The translations under genes and the position numbers were made by a program. 64,000 nt of DNA from Mycocentrospora acerina (Eukaryota; Ascomycota; Dothideomycetes; Pleosporales). The notes below the pieces were generated by a model. That model did not search any database and was not told where the DNA came from. It saw only the letters and a program-made list of their open reading frames with translations. Below are positions 1-12,087 of the stretch, piece after piece. The first letter of the stretch is position 1; every line of letters begins with the position of its first letter. Where the stretch lies: positions 372,001 through 436,000 of the forward strand of contig JAKUHH010000041.1 of NCBI GenBank assembly GCA_022701365.1, given 5' to 3'.

Positions 1-1056
1 TAAACGGATCACCTAGTTTGATTGCCATGTTACATTGAAGAAATGAAGAAAGAAAGAAAACGACATGCGCAGTTCGCGGGCTGACGCCCAGTCACATGCA
101 TGTGAGAAGAAAGAGCGACTCGGCGACTCCGAGCCGAAGAACAATCATTACCCTATAGAATCCACACACACAAACACCCCAGCAGTGACATTCTCAATCT
201 GCCCCTGAATATCTCCTCCTTGGCCACTTTCATCGCCACTCTCATCGCTACACACATATACACACATACACACACAAAAGTCTAGATTCCTCCTCGCCAC
301 TCCACGCATAAACGCCTCTTCCTCACCATCCGTAGCGGATGTGGCTGAGCATTCAAAGTCTATTTCAGGCTGATCGGAAAAAGCTTATGCTCCGTGATCT
401 ACCTGCGACCCACTGCGTTGAGGGATTATGCTGGGAGGGAGACGGGAGGGATAGGTGGTGTGGGGAGGGACATGTGAGGCGTTTAGTGTTTCAATGACGA
501 GGCAGTGAGGTGTTGAGAGGGTAGGGGATTGAGATTAAAGGGCGAGTGTTTATGGTGTGGAGAGAAATGGGGGAGAAGGTGGGAAAAAGGAATGTGAAAA
601 GGAATAGGAGAGGGAAGATGTGATGTGGTTGTGTGGAGGTGGAGGGATTCTGTGGAGAAGGGATTTCACGTGGCGAAGAATTGTTGATTGGTCAGTGGTG
701 GATTGTTTCATGATTAGCAGCTGTACATTTTCTGTTTTAAAAAAAAGAAAAGAAAGACAAATGTGAAAAAGTTTGTGCGCGATGTATACATATGTATTTG
801 TTTGTATGTGAATGTCTTAAAGATGTGTCAAAGCTGATGGAATCCTATCCATACCACCCAATGCTCGCGCCAGAAATGCAATACCCAAAATGCTGAACCC
901 AGCGAAAGTTTCCACCCAGATAAAAAAAAAAAAAGGAGATAGATCGCAGATCCGTCTCTCCTTGAAAAATTGCGAAAGTGACAGACGTGAAAAGAATATA
1001 TCGACCAACCACTATCATGATTCATCACCATCCGCCTATCGGCCCCCATAAATCTT
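1..1056. other. Intergenic or 5' edge region without a resolved gene
   Basis: No complete gene could be built here. On the minus strand the sequence from about 720 down to 400 is C/T-rich with short ATG-started frames, as in long fungal 5' leaders. An acceptor-like TAG near 355 is followed by an open stretch down to about 155. This could be the leader and first exons of a gene lying off the left edge, but no family is recognisable. CA/TG microsatellite tracts lie at 165-285. Confidence 0.4.
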
Positions 1057-2317
1057 CTATTTTCTTCCCGAGACAACAATTCGCGAACCCACAACCCTTG
1101 GTCGAGCAATCCGGCCATTGTACTGCCTCTTGGCGATGACTCCATTCGTGCATGTGGTTCCTGCAGCGACATCCTGCCAGACGACCTGACCATTGTTGCA
1201 GAGTCCAAATTGAGATGTTCCGTTGCAGACAATGGCACCGTTCACGGAGCATGCAGTGTTGCTGTTGCCGCCTGAAGCGGGGGCGGTGGGCTGAGCGGGT
1301 GTGGCGGGGGCGGTCGCAGAGGGTTTGGAGGATGGGCTTGCTGTAACAACAACGAGGGTGGTCATTGTGGATGGGAGTGGTGCTGCGTTTGAAGGAATTG
1401 GTGCTGCGCTTGTCGGAACAGGGGCAACACTCGATGCGCCAGGGGCAAAGACACCGCCCGGGCTGGACGGAACAGCAGAAGGAGAGCCAGCTGCAGCAGA
1501 GGATTTGCTTGCAGTGGAGGATTTGCTTGCAGCGGGCGAAGTGGGTGCAGCAGAGACTTGACCAGCTGGTGCAGATGAGACCGCTGGAGTGGTACCAGAC
1601 GAAGAACCGCAGCCACTTCCGATAGGAGGCTGGAGGTCATTGGTACCGCCGTTTTCAAGAACCTGGCCAGGATTTGGGAACTTTATGGCGGAGCCCTCAG
1701 TGCTCTTGCAAGTGGTATCAATATTGGCAACAAGCATATCGGGGAGCGCATTGAAGGCGGTTTTGTCACTTGCACCCCCAGTAACTTCAATTGGCGCGCA
1801 GTTCCTGGAGAGAATGTCAGGGAAGAGCCTCACATACAATAAACATAGAAACTTACATGTATAACTCAGGTTGACCAGATAGCTTTGAGAACCAAGTCCA
1901 CGCAAAAGTTGCCTTACCATTAGGTATGCTGTCAGGGAGCGAAAACTTGTAGTCCTTCTTTGCCTCGACACCTGGACAACCACCTTCGATTGATTTAATA
2001 ACTTTAAATACGGAGTTTGCCGTAGGTTCAGTATCCATTGTTACAGACAACTGACATGAGCCTCCCCCATGAACTGCGCTTCCCGAAAATGAAAGCGTCT
2101 GTTCTTGGCCAACAGCCATGTTGTTCATAGTAGAGACAGTGAATCCGTTTTGAGACTTGCAGGGGAACTGGGCCTTTGTAATTGGACTGTTATCAATTTT
2201 TCCCACGCTGTAAGGTACAGGTTGGGTCATGATCATGTGGGCATTTGCAGTAGCCAGAAGAATTGTAGATGCCAACAGAGCAGAAGTGAAAGACATGATG
2301 ACAATGATGTTCTTCAA
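1057..2317 (-). CDS. Secreted AA11-type lytic polysaccharide monooxygenase (chitin-active)
   Basis: Copper enzyme predicted to cleave chitin oxidatively outside the cell. There are two exons (2317-1857 and 1804-1057) with a 52-bp intron (GTAAGT...CAG), giving 402 aa. A signal peptide of about 26 residues ends right before His27, so the mature protein starts HMIMTQPVPYS, the AA11 hallmark with the N-terminal copper-brace His. The second brace His is His83 in AVHGGGSC. The catalytic domain is followed by a long Ser/Pro/Ala/Thr-rich linker and a Cys-containing C-terminal module (CSVNGAIVCNG... CNNGQVVWQ). That module resembles the X278 module attached to many AA11 enzymes and is thought to bind chitin. 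Start choice: Met1 or Met8 both leave a good signal peptide. A minus-strand TATATAAG lies about 155 bp upstream. The AA11 call is strong; activity is inferred from the family. Confidence 0.93.
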
Positions 2318-3345
2318 GAAGTGTGACGAGCTGATAAAGACTGTGTGGATGAAGAAGTCGAAAAGAAACTAGTCCAGCTAGAGAGAATAGAACCGCAAAT
2401 GCAAAGAATGTAGTTGCTGTGAGAGAGCGTGGTATTTGATGAGGAAATTAAAAAACATTGCGGTATTGATCTTATATATGTCATGCCAGACAACATGCGC
2501 TGTCGCCACGCAAATTTCTGTCAGGGTTTCCAATGACAGTCCCCTAATCAAAAGCTTGACCTGGAAGGTGGCAGTCCGCACGCAAAACCATGGACATCGG
2601 AGGCGCAGGTTGCCCCGCAATGGCGAGCGCCAACACGGTGAAACGGACGGTCTGGGTTGACTGAGGCTGTGAGCCAAAGAAAGCACCGCAGGGTTGCAAG
2701 GTAGATTCAGGTACATTTTTCGTAGAGGCCTAAGTGGAAAGGCGACGGCTATCGCAAATTCAAGGGCACCATGTGCTGGTTGTCATCCTAATGCGAGGTT
2801 TCGTTTCGATGGTTCATTCAGTCGTTCATTGGTTGACGGACAAATCGCTTAGCGGACCGGCAGAGAATCCGGACTCCTGGTTTCGGGACGCGTCGCACAT
2901 CCGGCTCGATGCCCCCTGTTCCTCTTAATCGATTGGTGAGACGTGTGCACTATCTTTTATACCGTTGCATCTTCGTCTCCATATTTTGCTCCACAGCGGC
3001 TGCTTTCAAAGCTGGGTCCTTCCTAAGTCCATACGGAGCCTGTCACGTCTTTTCTCAGAATTCCACAAGACTGAAAATGATAGAGCGGCAACTTAGTATC
3101 TGAAATTTTATTGGGTGGGGTTCGGAATTTTAGCATACCTTGCTGTCACCATTGATCCAGAGTCGTGTTTCGAGACGTCTAGAGTCCCATTAAGACGTGG
3201 CAGGCCACTATATCATCAACAATATGCAAGACATGGGCAAGGTAACGTTCTGTTCGGCACTGCGCCTCAAAACGATATGATGTGAAGATGACGGAGGGTC
3301 CGGTATAGTATACCCCATTCATGCGAGATCTAGTCGTGGCCTGGA
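2318..3345. other. Intergenic region, promoter side of the AA11 gene
   Basis: About 1 kb without a supportable gene. Several short open frames on both strands lack splice partners or family signature. It contains the probable AA11 promoter at its left end and the 3' flank of the next minus-strand gene at its right end. Confidence 0.5.
2471..2478 (-). promoter_or_regulatory. TATA box candidate of the AA11 gene
   Basis: Minus-strand TATATAAG about 155 bp upstream of the AA11 start codon, in the correct orientation. Position and sequence fit a fungal TATA element. No transcription start is known. Confidence 0.4.
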
Positions 3346-5723
3346 TCAGTAATAGAGGCGTTTTCGTTCTAGTTTTCGCAGGGGTACGCCAGCTGCAAAA
3401 GCAATGTGGCCAACTTCTTCGCCACCGCGCACGTCTGCCACATAAACTTTGACGTCTTTGAGTAATCTTGCTCGTTCCATCGCGTCAAGCATGCTACCTC
3501 CTTCTGGTATCTTGATGTGTGGGTTTTCATACGTCATGCTAGTCACAAAACCAAACATCTCAGGGCCGAGAGTTCTGTGTTTGAGAACTAGAGCGACTCC
3601 GCCAATGGTGAGAATAGTGAAAGACGATGTGAAAAGGAGAGATAGCCATGCAAAGTTGCATGAGAAAATCTCCTCTACAGAGGTGACATTGGCTGTAGTT
3701 GTTGCACCTATGAAGGGAGAAGTGATATCCTGTATGCTCGCTTCGAATATAGGATACCAGTTGAAAAAGGAGTGTCCAGTTGCTGACATGTTTTTAGGAA
3801 GGTAGGCGTCGATATCATTGACAGGTTTGGTATCTGGGCCGTACACAGAAAGGTTAGTAGGTAAGTTACCGAAGTATCCTGTTGGCTGGACACTCAATTG
3901 ATAATAAGTATTCATCGCCATACTTAATCTCCGAGAGAACATGGCGGGTGCCACCTTGGACAGATCAGTGTACGATACGTTTTGAGCAAGATGGCCAACT
4001 TGTTGAACGAACGGAAAATTGGATGTGTTTGCCAGAAAATGTTCCGTGGGACTGGATCCGACATTGAAGGTGACTGCTGTTGGGAACTGCCTTGCAAACC
4101 CGTCCATTATCACACCATGCTCTAGCCCAGTGAAAGCCGAGGGACGAGTGTCTGAATGAGACTTTCTTATCTTTATCGCTGCGCAGTCGGTTCCAATGCA
4201 TCGTATCATAGCTTCCACATGCTGTTGTGATAACAGACACTGACCAATATTCAGTCCGAACGTATTCTCGTCACGGCTAGTCGCGTACTTGGAGACATAA
4301 AATAGTTCTCGTCTTATTGTCAGCTCATTTGCAAATGGTCTCGATTGATTTTGATATCCGATGAAGCCATTTAGACGACTGAGTAATGCTTCTTGGTCAG
4401 GTCCAAGCATACTCCAAGGGGATCCTCGGTTTGTGTCGAGGAAAAACGAAGCGTCCCGTTTCTTGTCTCCAATAGATGGCTCAAAAGGGTCGTTGGACTC
4501 CGATTTGTCGGACCATATCTCGCCAGGTACTAACTCGTCCAGTTTTTTGTAATTCGTTTTGGAGGAGTTGGTATCATTCATCGCACCAGGGTAAGGTTTT
4601 TGGCTGAATTGACTGCACTCCACAACAAGGTAAGTCGACTCCACAGTGAACGATGAATTACCAACAGAGGGTAACCCAACTATTGGTAAACCGACAAGTG
4701 AGGAGTATGTTTCTGGTGTCGATACATTGGACACTAGAATCCAGCCGTCGGAATCACTTGTTGAGGCGCCAATGCTTTCCAAGCTTGGTATCTTGACGTT
4801 GCCCCATGGATCTTGTGGTCCAATTTTGGCAGACTGTGGAGCTAAGAGTGCCGCTGTGTATAGAGCGCCAGCATCAGCAAACTTGCCACTGTCAACGTAT
4901 GTGGAAGAAAGGCCCCACATAGTTCCTGCAGGCCCGGTAGTCATGTAACGCAAATCATTGGAGTGATACGTATTCTTGAGACCCCTCTCCATTAAGCGGA
5001 GAGAGGCCTGACCTCCAAGTGGTGAGAGTGCCCAGAGAAAAAGGAGGTTAATACCAACGACTGTGAGACGCTGCATGAGAAATTGAGATTCAATGGTACC
5101 CCATACTGATTGACTCGCCATGAGCAATTCTAAGGTCTGCATTGGGGGATAGTAAGTTCAATGTGAAGAGGAAGAAGAAAAGTGAGTAGGTAACGCTTAC
5201 GCTTATTTTAGCACCTTTTTCCACAAGATACCGCGCAATCATCTTCATGCTGCGTCCACTAATAGCCGCAAACACGATGGGAAACATTGTTGGACCCTAA
5301 TAAAGTCAGCAAATGATAAAGAATTCGGCTTCAGTCTGCATACTAGATCCATGGCAAACTCTACCTTAGAGCCAAAGGCGTTTCCTTTTGTGGGTTTTCC
5401 ATTCAGGGTTGCAGTTGCGACCCCAAGTACTTTGCAACTGAGCGATTCGAACATATCCATTTAGATGCTAACTTACAGATAAAATAGATTGGCAGAATTA
5501 CTAATAATACGTCACCTACGCTGAAAATGAATTGTAGCCAGTTTTGTGACTTCAATGCTTTCGCCTCCTCAGGCCAACTTGGCACCCGAGTCACACTCGC
5601 CTCCCATGTCTTCGATTTTGTCGTTGTTCTGGATTGTGTAGCCTGGCCCGATTCTTCTGATGTCGATACAAAGATAGGCTGCCAAAACGGCTTCCATCGC
5701 GAATTGGTGCTATCAGCAGTCAT
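3346..5723 (-). CDS. Large fungal multi-pass membrane protein of unknown function
   Basis: Four exons (5723-5477, 5429-5365, 5296-5201, 5136-3346) join in frame to 732 aa. The N-terminal ~60 residues are polar. Hydrophobic segments then lie at ILPIYFILLGVATA (about 75-90), in the PIVFAAISG region and at VVGINLLFLWALSPLGG. About 380 polar residues with many N-x-S/T glycosylation sequons follow, then one C-terminal membrane segment (SLLFTSSFTILTIGGVALVL) and a cytosolic tail of about 75 residues. The layout is three N-terminal helices, a large extracytosolic domain and a C-terminal helix. It is the same layout as the DUF3176 protein at 19492-21835, but this one lacks the DUF3176 signature, so it is called only as an uncharacterised fungal membrane protein. 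The short exons were placed from GTA donors and CAG/AAG/TAG acceptors that keep the frame. Intron 1 uses acceptor TTGCAAAG, because the nearer CAG leads to a stop. Confidence 0.8.
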
Positions 5724-7086
5724 AGCTGTCGATACGTTCCGTCACGCAGTGCAGTACAGTCGCCAGGACTGGTACAAAGGACGAGGCTGATGGTTCGCAG
5801 CGAGCGAACGGTGTGCTTTTGGAGGAAACTCATGCGGCGCAGTTGTAGCGAATCCAACACCGAGCGCCTAAGTACACTCTATAATGGGAGCGCTTGCTGT
5901 GATACATGTTTACAGCGCGAGTGATGCGAGCGAATCGGTTGCGAGTTTGAAACTCGAAGCGCCCAGATGGAGCCTCAACCGCGTGCCGGGCCGGGCGGGA
6001 CAAGCTGACATATTACCGGCGCGTATTTCACAATAATGTATCTGCATAGAAAAATCCAACATGTTGCTACCAAGAGGGAAGCAAACGCAAAGAGTGATTC
6101 GCTGATGGAGCTGGAGAGGGGTGGGCGACGCTGAGTTGCCAAGCAAGGCTAGCTTTCAGACGAACCCTATAATGAGGCACCTGGACACCCTTTCATCACT
6201 CTCACTCGTATTTACCTAGCGGTTCCTTTTATCGATACCAGCCTGCAAAAGTTCCGAATTCCCGCCCTGGGCGAAGTTTCGATGTGTTGGCTCACTCAAC
6301 GTCGCGGTCATAGCCTTCCGCTTTCAAGGCTCATCAAACAATCCTGGGTCTTAAGCAGTGTTTGTGAGCGCTTACGACGGACTGATTTCGACAATCTGTG
6401 AAGTACATGAGGGAAACGGCGTAAGTTGAATAACTGTGCACGCGATTTGTGCACGTGGCATGCGGTGAGACACATGAAGCCTATCGAAGAATCCTGGAAA
6501 CCACTGCTCTCCTACATTCAGAAAGACTTTCCGTGTACAATCTCATCACTCCAGTCAAAAATCCGGTTGAAAAGTGGGAGATATTTCATTTCCTCTCTTC
6601 TCAACTACAGCCTCACTCTTATCCTCAAGAGCGCAAACGAAGTGGCCGGGGCATACCGGGCATGTAACGCGCCCGGCGCTACGATGATGAGGCGCACGCA
6701 TGCGACAGTCCCAACTCGATTGGGTTCCGCATGACAGTCGACAGGCGCAGTTTTCAGCTGAGTGTAGGAACAACCATGTTGTCTCGCCGCGAAAATGTGA
6801 TCTGATGTTAAGGTGGTTGCCTGACTGCTGAATCTACAGTGTCAAATGCTCTGTGTATTCAAATCATCTGGCCTTCACTCGTGTTCCTTCAGTTCAGTAG
6901 TTGTGCAATAGCGTTTTAGCATCTCGTTGCGTCTTGTATCTTTTGGCTGCAAACAACCTTCTGTCATCTACTGCATCGCAAGATCTGCGCAATTCTGATA
7001 CCCGTTGTCGTGCGCTTTGTGTTTTCTTCAAAGTACCAAGGTTTCGTTTATACCCTGGTTGAGCAATATCGGAAACAAGCTCGTAG
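5724..7086. other. Intergenic region (1.36 kb) between divergent genes
   Basis: Separates the minus-strand membrane protein from the plus-strand zinc-finger-like gene, so it should hold both promoters. Open frames at 5910-6146 and 6426-6773 have no partner exons or recognisable family. Nothing else was recognised. Confidence 0.5.
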
Positions 7087-8403
7087 ATGAAAGAAGAAGC
7101 TGAGGGTACCTTGAAGATGGTAAGCTTATCTCTATTATCATCGTTTTTGCGTCACAGCATATCCCGTACGCCAAATACAGCATCCAGATTTTGATTAGAT
7201 TTTGCAGAACCAAAGACCACCACAGGATGTTATTGTTGTGGTTTCGCTTGTTCGTACTTTGACGAACTCGTTCGGTTCTGCCCTCGACTTGTATCGAAAG
7301 TTAAAACGAGTACCGACGCCGGAGGGTAGGCCTAAAAGCGAGGATAAGAAACACAGTACAGAAAAGCACCATCTAGATCCTCTGCGAAGACGTCGTGACT
7401 CCGTCTTGGACCATAAAAAGGGCCGCCGTCACCACGTCAATTTTGATCTTGGCTTCAAGAAGGATATTCATATTGATGATGACGAGGAGGACATACGTAC
7501 ATCGTCCTCTCGCATCCAGAACGAGTATGATCATGGGTACCGACAGCTAGGCGAGAAGTTCGCGCTCGGCGAATGTACGCACAGGTTTTCCGTAAGCTCG
7601 CCAAAAGACTAACGGGGGCAGTGGTCACGCAAACCAAGCTTCAGTCGCAAATTATACAACTGGAACAGATTCTCCTGCGCATCTATGAAGACTTGATGTT
7701 GAGCACCTACGTAATACCCTCCCACACACATCTAGCCCGCCTCGTTCAAATTACTCGTTCCACACGCACAGCCGCGATTCAAGCATTGAGAACGCAATAT
7801 CAACAAATGCGTTTACCAATCGAAACGAAAAAGCCCGAAGTATATCGACCTATCCCAGGGGCTTTTCCAATGCCAATAAAAGACCCTCCCCCCAAATTAC
7901 CTTTCCTAGACAAAAATAAACCAAAGGAGGAGCCCAGAGATAAGAGCTCCACGCCCTCAAGTTCTACACACACGGTGGTTCCATGGCCGAGACCAAAGTC
8001 TCACCCGCACTTGGAAGAACTGTTTTGTGTCTACTCCAGAGACCTTCAACGCAATTCCCGCTTACCCTTGGCGGACAACTACAAGCTTGGTGGAAACAAT
8101 CAATGTCCCTTTTGCCACACATGTGTTTCTATCCGAATTGGCAAGGCTTGGGAGGTCGTTGTGGATAGTGGAAGAAATCATCACAACCCTGAGCGTTATG
8201 AACACTGGAGATTTTTAGTCCACAGCCGTTTTGTGGTCAAATGTCACAGAGAAGGTGGCGGTTTTGCCTGTGTACTCTGTGCGCGATTCGAAGAAGTAGA
8301 CACGGTGTGTAGAAGTATTGGGGCACTCATTGAACATCTATGGAAAGAGCATACAGGCGATGAAATGGCGAGAGATGACGACATAGTGAGAGTGAGATAT
8401 TAA
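7087..8403 (+). CDS. Fungal hypothetical protein with a C-terminal zinc-finger-like Cys/His region
   Basis: Three exons (7087-7119, 7208-7574, 7622-8403) join to 393 aa. Intron 2 is short (47 bp) with a textbook branch site ACTAAC and a CAG acceptor. The first exon encodes about 11 residues; the start is the first ATG after an in-frame stop. The N-terminal part (DVIVVVSLVRTLTNSFGSAL) looks like the amphipathic helix that opens many fungal STAND/ankyrin-type signalling proteins. A basic, charged segment and a helix (QTKLQSQIIQLEQILLRIYE) follow. A proline-rich spacer leads to a Cys/His region: CPFC near residue 290, CVLC near 365, and a HLWKEH pair close to the end. The spacing suggests two treble-clef or C2H2-like zinc sites. 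This layout is common in Pezizomycotina orphan proteins. The biochemical role is not known. Confidence 0.75.
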
Positions 8404-8439
8404 CGGATAAGATTTTCGACGTAATTTTTAATTGCATCA

Positions 8440-9579
8440 TCAGAATGCCACGAGTACCTCTAAACTCCCTTTCCCATCCTCCATCTCTAGCAGTCCTCGT
8501 TTGTTCTTTTTTGCTGTGCAACCGTACACACTTTTGAAATACCATCTGTGGGCCTCAACATCTATCAAAATCCAAGCTGAATTTCCTTTCAAATTTATAG
8601 CTCCCTCATAAACCTTGATATCTCCCTCGTTCACGTCTTGCTTATTGCCTTTATTTATGTAGTACTCTGGGCTGATGTGGACATAGCCTTGGATCACCAA
8701 AGGTAGTTTGGGAACGGGATCGTTCCTGTTGTGGTAACTCAAGGTTAGTGATGTCCCAAAAACAAATGAACGCCATTACATACCAGTGTGTAATCCTGTA
8801 GTTCCCACCGGGTTGATTTGTAATGTAGTTGCTCAAAGTATTCCCAGCAACCCTCGGAGCACCAAAGGTATATAAAGCGACCGTGTAGCCTGAGTTTCTT
8901 AGTTGAGCGGCTGCGAGTGCAGCGACAGCGCCGCCACTCGAGTGACCGGTAACAACAACTTGGTAATCTGTATAAGTGGTGCGTGACTGTTGTACAGCTA
9001 ATAAAACGCGGTCCCGCGCGTCAAGCCAACTATTCCAAAAGCCGCGGTGAGCGGTACATCCAGAGCAGAGATCGGTCGTTGTAGTATCAAAGGCGAAATT
9101 GGTGAGCCAGTTATCGACAGCTGAACTACCCCGGAAGGAAACAACAATGAGTTTGTTTGAATGATCTACAGCAACGAAGCCTGTAACATCAGTGGGAGTT
9201 TCTTGTCTAACATCAATCAGTACCGTCTGCGAATAAGATCCTGACATGTCATGTAATGCAGGGCACATGGGTGGGTTACCTATTGTACTCGATTACAGTT
9301 GCAGAATCTGCGTCTTGCACAAGTGGACAATTTCCTGAGCCGCATTCGATCTGATCGCCTGGAGAATTGAAGTTGCTGGAGCAGTAGGCTGCGGAAGCAT
9401 ATTGTTCCATCAACTTGAAAACATTAAGAAGGCTGAGCTGGATGCCTATCTATTGTTAATATTGGTGACCAATCGTGACTGTAGACCTGGATGTAATTAC
9501 CTCTCTCACTGAGAGGAGCTGCACTGGTCGATGCAATAGTGAGCATAAACATCAAAAAGAGTGATGAAAAGAAAGTCAT
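8440..9579 (-). CDS. Secreted class 3 (Thermomyces lanuginosus type) triacylglycerol lipase
   Basis: Extracellular lipase or feruloyl-esterase-like alpha/beta hydrolase. Four exons (9579-9501, 9445-9280, 9206-8784, 8725-8440) give 317 aa. A signal peptide (SSLFLMFMLTIASTSA) is followed by QYASAAYC and a Cys-rich segment, as in fungal lipase 3 proteins. The nucleophile Ser171 sits in the elbow GHSSGG. The catalytic Asp is in ITHWNDPVP and the His in EAHRWYF, so the triad is complete. FRGSSAVDNW carries the oxyanion-hole region. Intron 2 was placed at the downstream TAG (9207), because this restores the family sequence DVTGFVAVD directly after EYNRQETPT; nearer AG sites break the frame. An alternative start 45 bp upstream (9624) adds 15 residues before the signal peptide and is less likely. 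Substrate specificity cannot be told from the sequence. Confidence 0.92.
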
Positions 9580-10521
9580 ATTGTAAATGAATGAGTGACG
9601 AGGTTCTGGAAAACAAGAGAGCATCTACCGCATCAAAGAGCAATAGGTCATAGCTAGCATTCATATATTGTACTTGGAGTAGATGTTCCCCCTCCTTACA
9701 GTTGTTATCCGACGACTGTATGCAGGCACAGAAAGCAAAGTTAATTGAAATCCCTCAGATGGGATAAGCGCATGGCGGCAAAAAGCCACGCGATGCTGCC
9801 GCTCTTCGCAATTTACTGTTGAAACGTGATTATCCAAGGCGATTGGTGAGTGGTGATCTCTTGGACTTGTTCGGTCACAGTAAATGTAGAATTTCATCGT
9901 ATGATTGGTTGAGTGTGAAAGTTAGCTTGTGGAGCCCCGGCGTCTCGCGGTGCCCCACAATCCTAGAGAAAATGATTACTGGGGAAATTAAGCTCAGCAT
10001 AGACCCGATAGATTGGGAAAATGTACTGTTTTTTGCGATTCGAAACTATTGTTAACATGGCAAGATGCACACATCGGGTAGAACAAGTCGCGATTCAAGC
10101 GCAAGCAAAACCCACTAGTGACATCGCCTCACCCTACGCTCCGCTGCTTTTACATGACTACATTTGAAGCATATGTATCACTTTCGCTGTTCTTCAGAAG
10201 TGCCTTCAATGATGAGATTATACGTTTGGTTTAAACATGCAAGTCGTTATAGCGTCAACACGCAATGAACAATTGTCAAACTTGATTAGTTTCGTTCAAA
10301 CATATTAGCCGCCTACATTCAGGGTGTGTGAACACGTCTAAGCTTTTATGTATCTTTACCCCGGCCTTTATCAATTCTGCAACAGCGGATGGAGAGAGGG
10401 GCCTGTCCCCATTCTCCCAAACTGACACCACTACTTACTTGGCGTGTATTGGAAGTTATTTCAACCAGAAAGAACGAAGGATGATTTGATTTAGCGCTTT
10501 GAACTCTCTAGATAAAACTAC
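9580..10521. other. Intergenic region between lipase and GT2 genes
   Basis: Both neighbours are on the minus strand, so this holds the lipase promoter (left) and the GT2 3' flank (right). Open frames at 9661-9897 and 9819-10055 overlap antisense and show no family features. Nothing else was recognised. Confidence 0.5.
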
Positions 10522-12087
10522 TCAGTCCTTCAATTTGGGCAGCTTGCGGCCGGACCAGGTGAGGTCCCAGAACGTGACAGCTGTCAAGAGCTTAAGCAGT
10601 GAGTGATAGTAAGCAAAAAGCGGATATGCAGGAATAAGAAAGTAGAAAAAGAAATCTGACGGGTAAGCCCAAAACCAAGGAATTGTTTTCACGAGTTTTG
10701 ACATCCAGATGAATGTAAGCAAACCCCCCAGCATGACAGTAGGACGGGCAGACTCGGCGTAGAAGTTTGTTTGGACGAATGTATACAACAAAAGGCTGTC
10801 CCAAACAAGAGCAGCGTTATACAGCCATGGAAAGTATGTCGTCCAAACTGTCAAAGGCCACTTCCACCAGATGGTTCGGTCTACAAACAAGGCAATCGGG
10901 TTCTGACGGAAAGTTGTGCGGCTCCAGCGCTTGCACTGATCTGGGAACTTGAGTGGAAACTGACCAAGAATTGTAGTCATTGTCGCCTCTTTAGAGCATT
11001 GCATTTTGATGTCCCAGCCGTTGTTAATGACCCAACGCGTGAGGAACATGTCGTCATCAGCGGCAACGGGGCCCCATCCAGGAAAGCGATCATTGAAGCG
11101 CAAGATATACTCGTTGAGAAATGCATCTGTAAAATGAGAGTTGTTAACAATGCTAGTTCTGATTAGAGATGAACGACCTGAAACACAAAAGACTCCTCCA
11201 TCGGCAGCGTTTGTCGCACGGATTTCGAAATTGTGACGAACTAAATAGAGAGCGCCGATAGTGTTCCAAAACCCGGCATAGTACTGCTTCCAGAGGTTTA
11301 CAAGAAATTTTTCCTTAGGGTCAAATGGGCGAGGAGATCGCTTTACCCACTTACGAGAACCAACAAGCCCTACCTTCTCAGAGCTAAAGGCAGGAAGCGT
11401 GGCCTCTAGGAAACGTGGGTGCCAGATAGCGGTATCATCTACCATGACTAAGATCTCTGTATCGACATTTTTGAAAGCATGAACCACTTGTTGACGTTTG
11501 TTGGATACCTGAGCGTTTAGTACTTCAATTATAGTTGTTACATCCATAGATCCAAGGCCATTTTGAACTTGATAAATTGTTCGGCCAGCTCGGAAGTCAT
11601 CCAGTATGGCAGGGAGCGCGGCCTTTACTTGCTCAGCAGCGGAGCTTGTATTAGTAGAAAATATAAGACGAGCTGGTCGATTTGTGAGGATAGCGGCGAC
11701 CATTTGATCGTACACAATGTTTCCAATGGGACCTACTGTTGGAACGATGACTGTGCAGTCAGTTGTAGTGATTTTGAAATTTGGAGGAGCGGTTGCCAGC
11801 TGGTATTGACACCAGAACCAGAGGTTGACCAGTGTCCGCCAGTAACGAAATATTAAAAGAGCTGTGAAATAAACTAAAGCTGTGTCTTCAGCCCTTTGAG
11901 AGATGATGGCAGTACCCAAAAGAAAAGCGGCTGGAATGTTGTGGAAAAAAAGACGAAGTGAGGACAAAACCGGAGGTGAGTTTTGTCGATGAACATCGAC
12001 AACAAGGAAAATGGTCCACAGAACACTGATAGATAGTACTAAAGCAGCAAGAGATATATGCCAGCTTACCATTGTTGTCGTCAACAT
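10522..12087 (-). CDS. GT2-family membrane polysaccharide synthase (Cps1/hyaluronan-synthase-like)
   Basis: Single-exon gene, 521 aa. Membrane-bound processive glycosyltransferase predicted to make an extracellular polysaccharide from a nucleotide sugar. It has N-terminal membrane helices (residues about 9-30 and 50-95), then a cytosolic catalytic domain: TVIVPTV at 112-118 (nucleotide-binding strand), DDT at 217-219 (metal/UDP-binding Asp), ADDDMFLTRW around 343-352 (acceptor and catalytic Asp), and the QxxRW motif of processive synthases as QCKRW at 384-388. C-terminal membrane helices follow from about 400 to 510. The order matches the fungal type 2 glycosyltransferases related to Cryptococcus Cps1, several of which are needed for hyphal growth on solid surfaces. 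The product polymer cannot be deduced. Upstream DNA is AT-rich and nearly 2 kb long. Confidence 0.9.
   Translation of the reverse strand: MLTTTMVSWHISLAALVLSISVLWTIFLVVDVHRQNSPPVLSSLRLFFHNIPAAFLLGTAIISQRAEDTALVYFTALLIFRYWRTLVNLWFWCQYQLATAPPNFKITTTDCTVIVPTVGPIGNIVYDQMVAAILTNRPARLIFSTNTSSAAEQVKAALPAILDDFRAGRTIYQVQNGLGSMDVTTIIEVLNAQVSNKRQQVVHAFKNVDTEILVMVDDTAIWHPRFLEATLPAFSSEKVGLVGSRKWVKRSPRPFDPKEKFLVNLWKQYYAGFWNTIGALYLVRHNFEIRATNAADGGVFCVSGRSSLIRTSIVNNSHFTDAFLNEYILRFNDRFPGWGPVAADDDMFLTRWVINNGWDIKMQCSKEATMTTILGQFPLKFPDQCKRWSRTTFRQNPIALFVDRTIWWKWPLTVWTTYFPWLYNAALVWDSLLLYTFVQTNFYAESARPTVMLGGLLTFIWMSKLVKTIPWFWAYPSDFFFYFLIPAYPLFAYYHSLLKLLTAVTFWDLTWSGRKLPKLKD

Noticed and set aside
6426..6773. Short frames on both strands at 6.4-6.8 kb
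   Set aside because: No family features and no exon partners; codon choice looks random.
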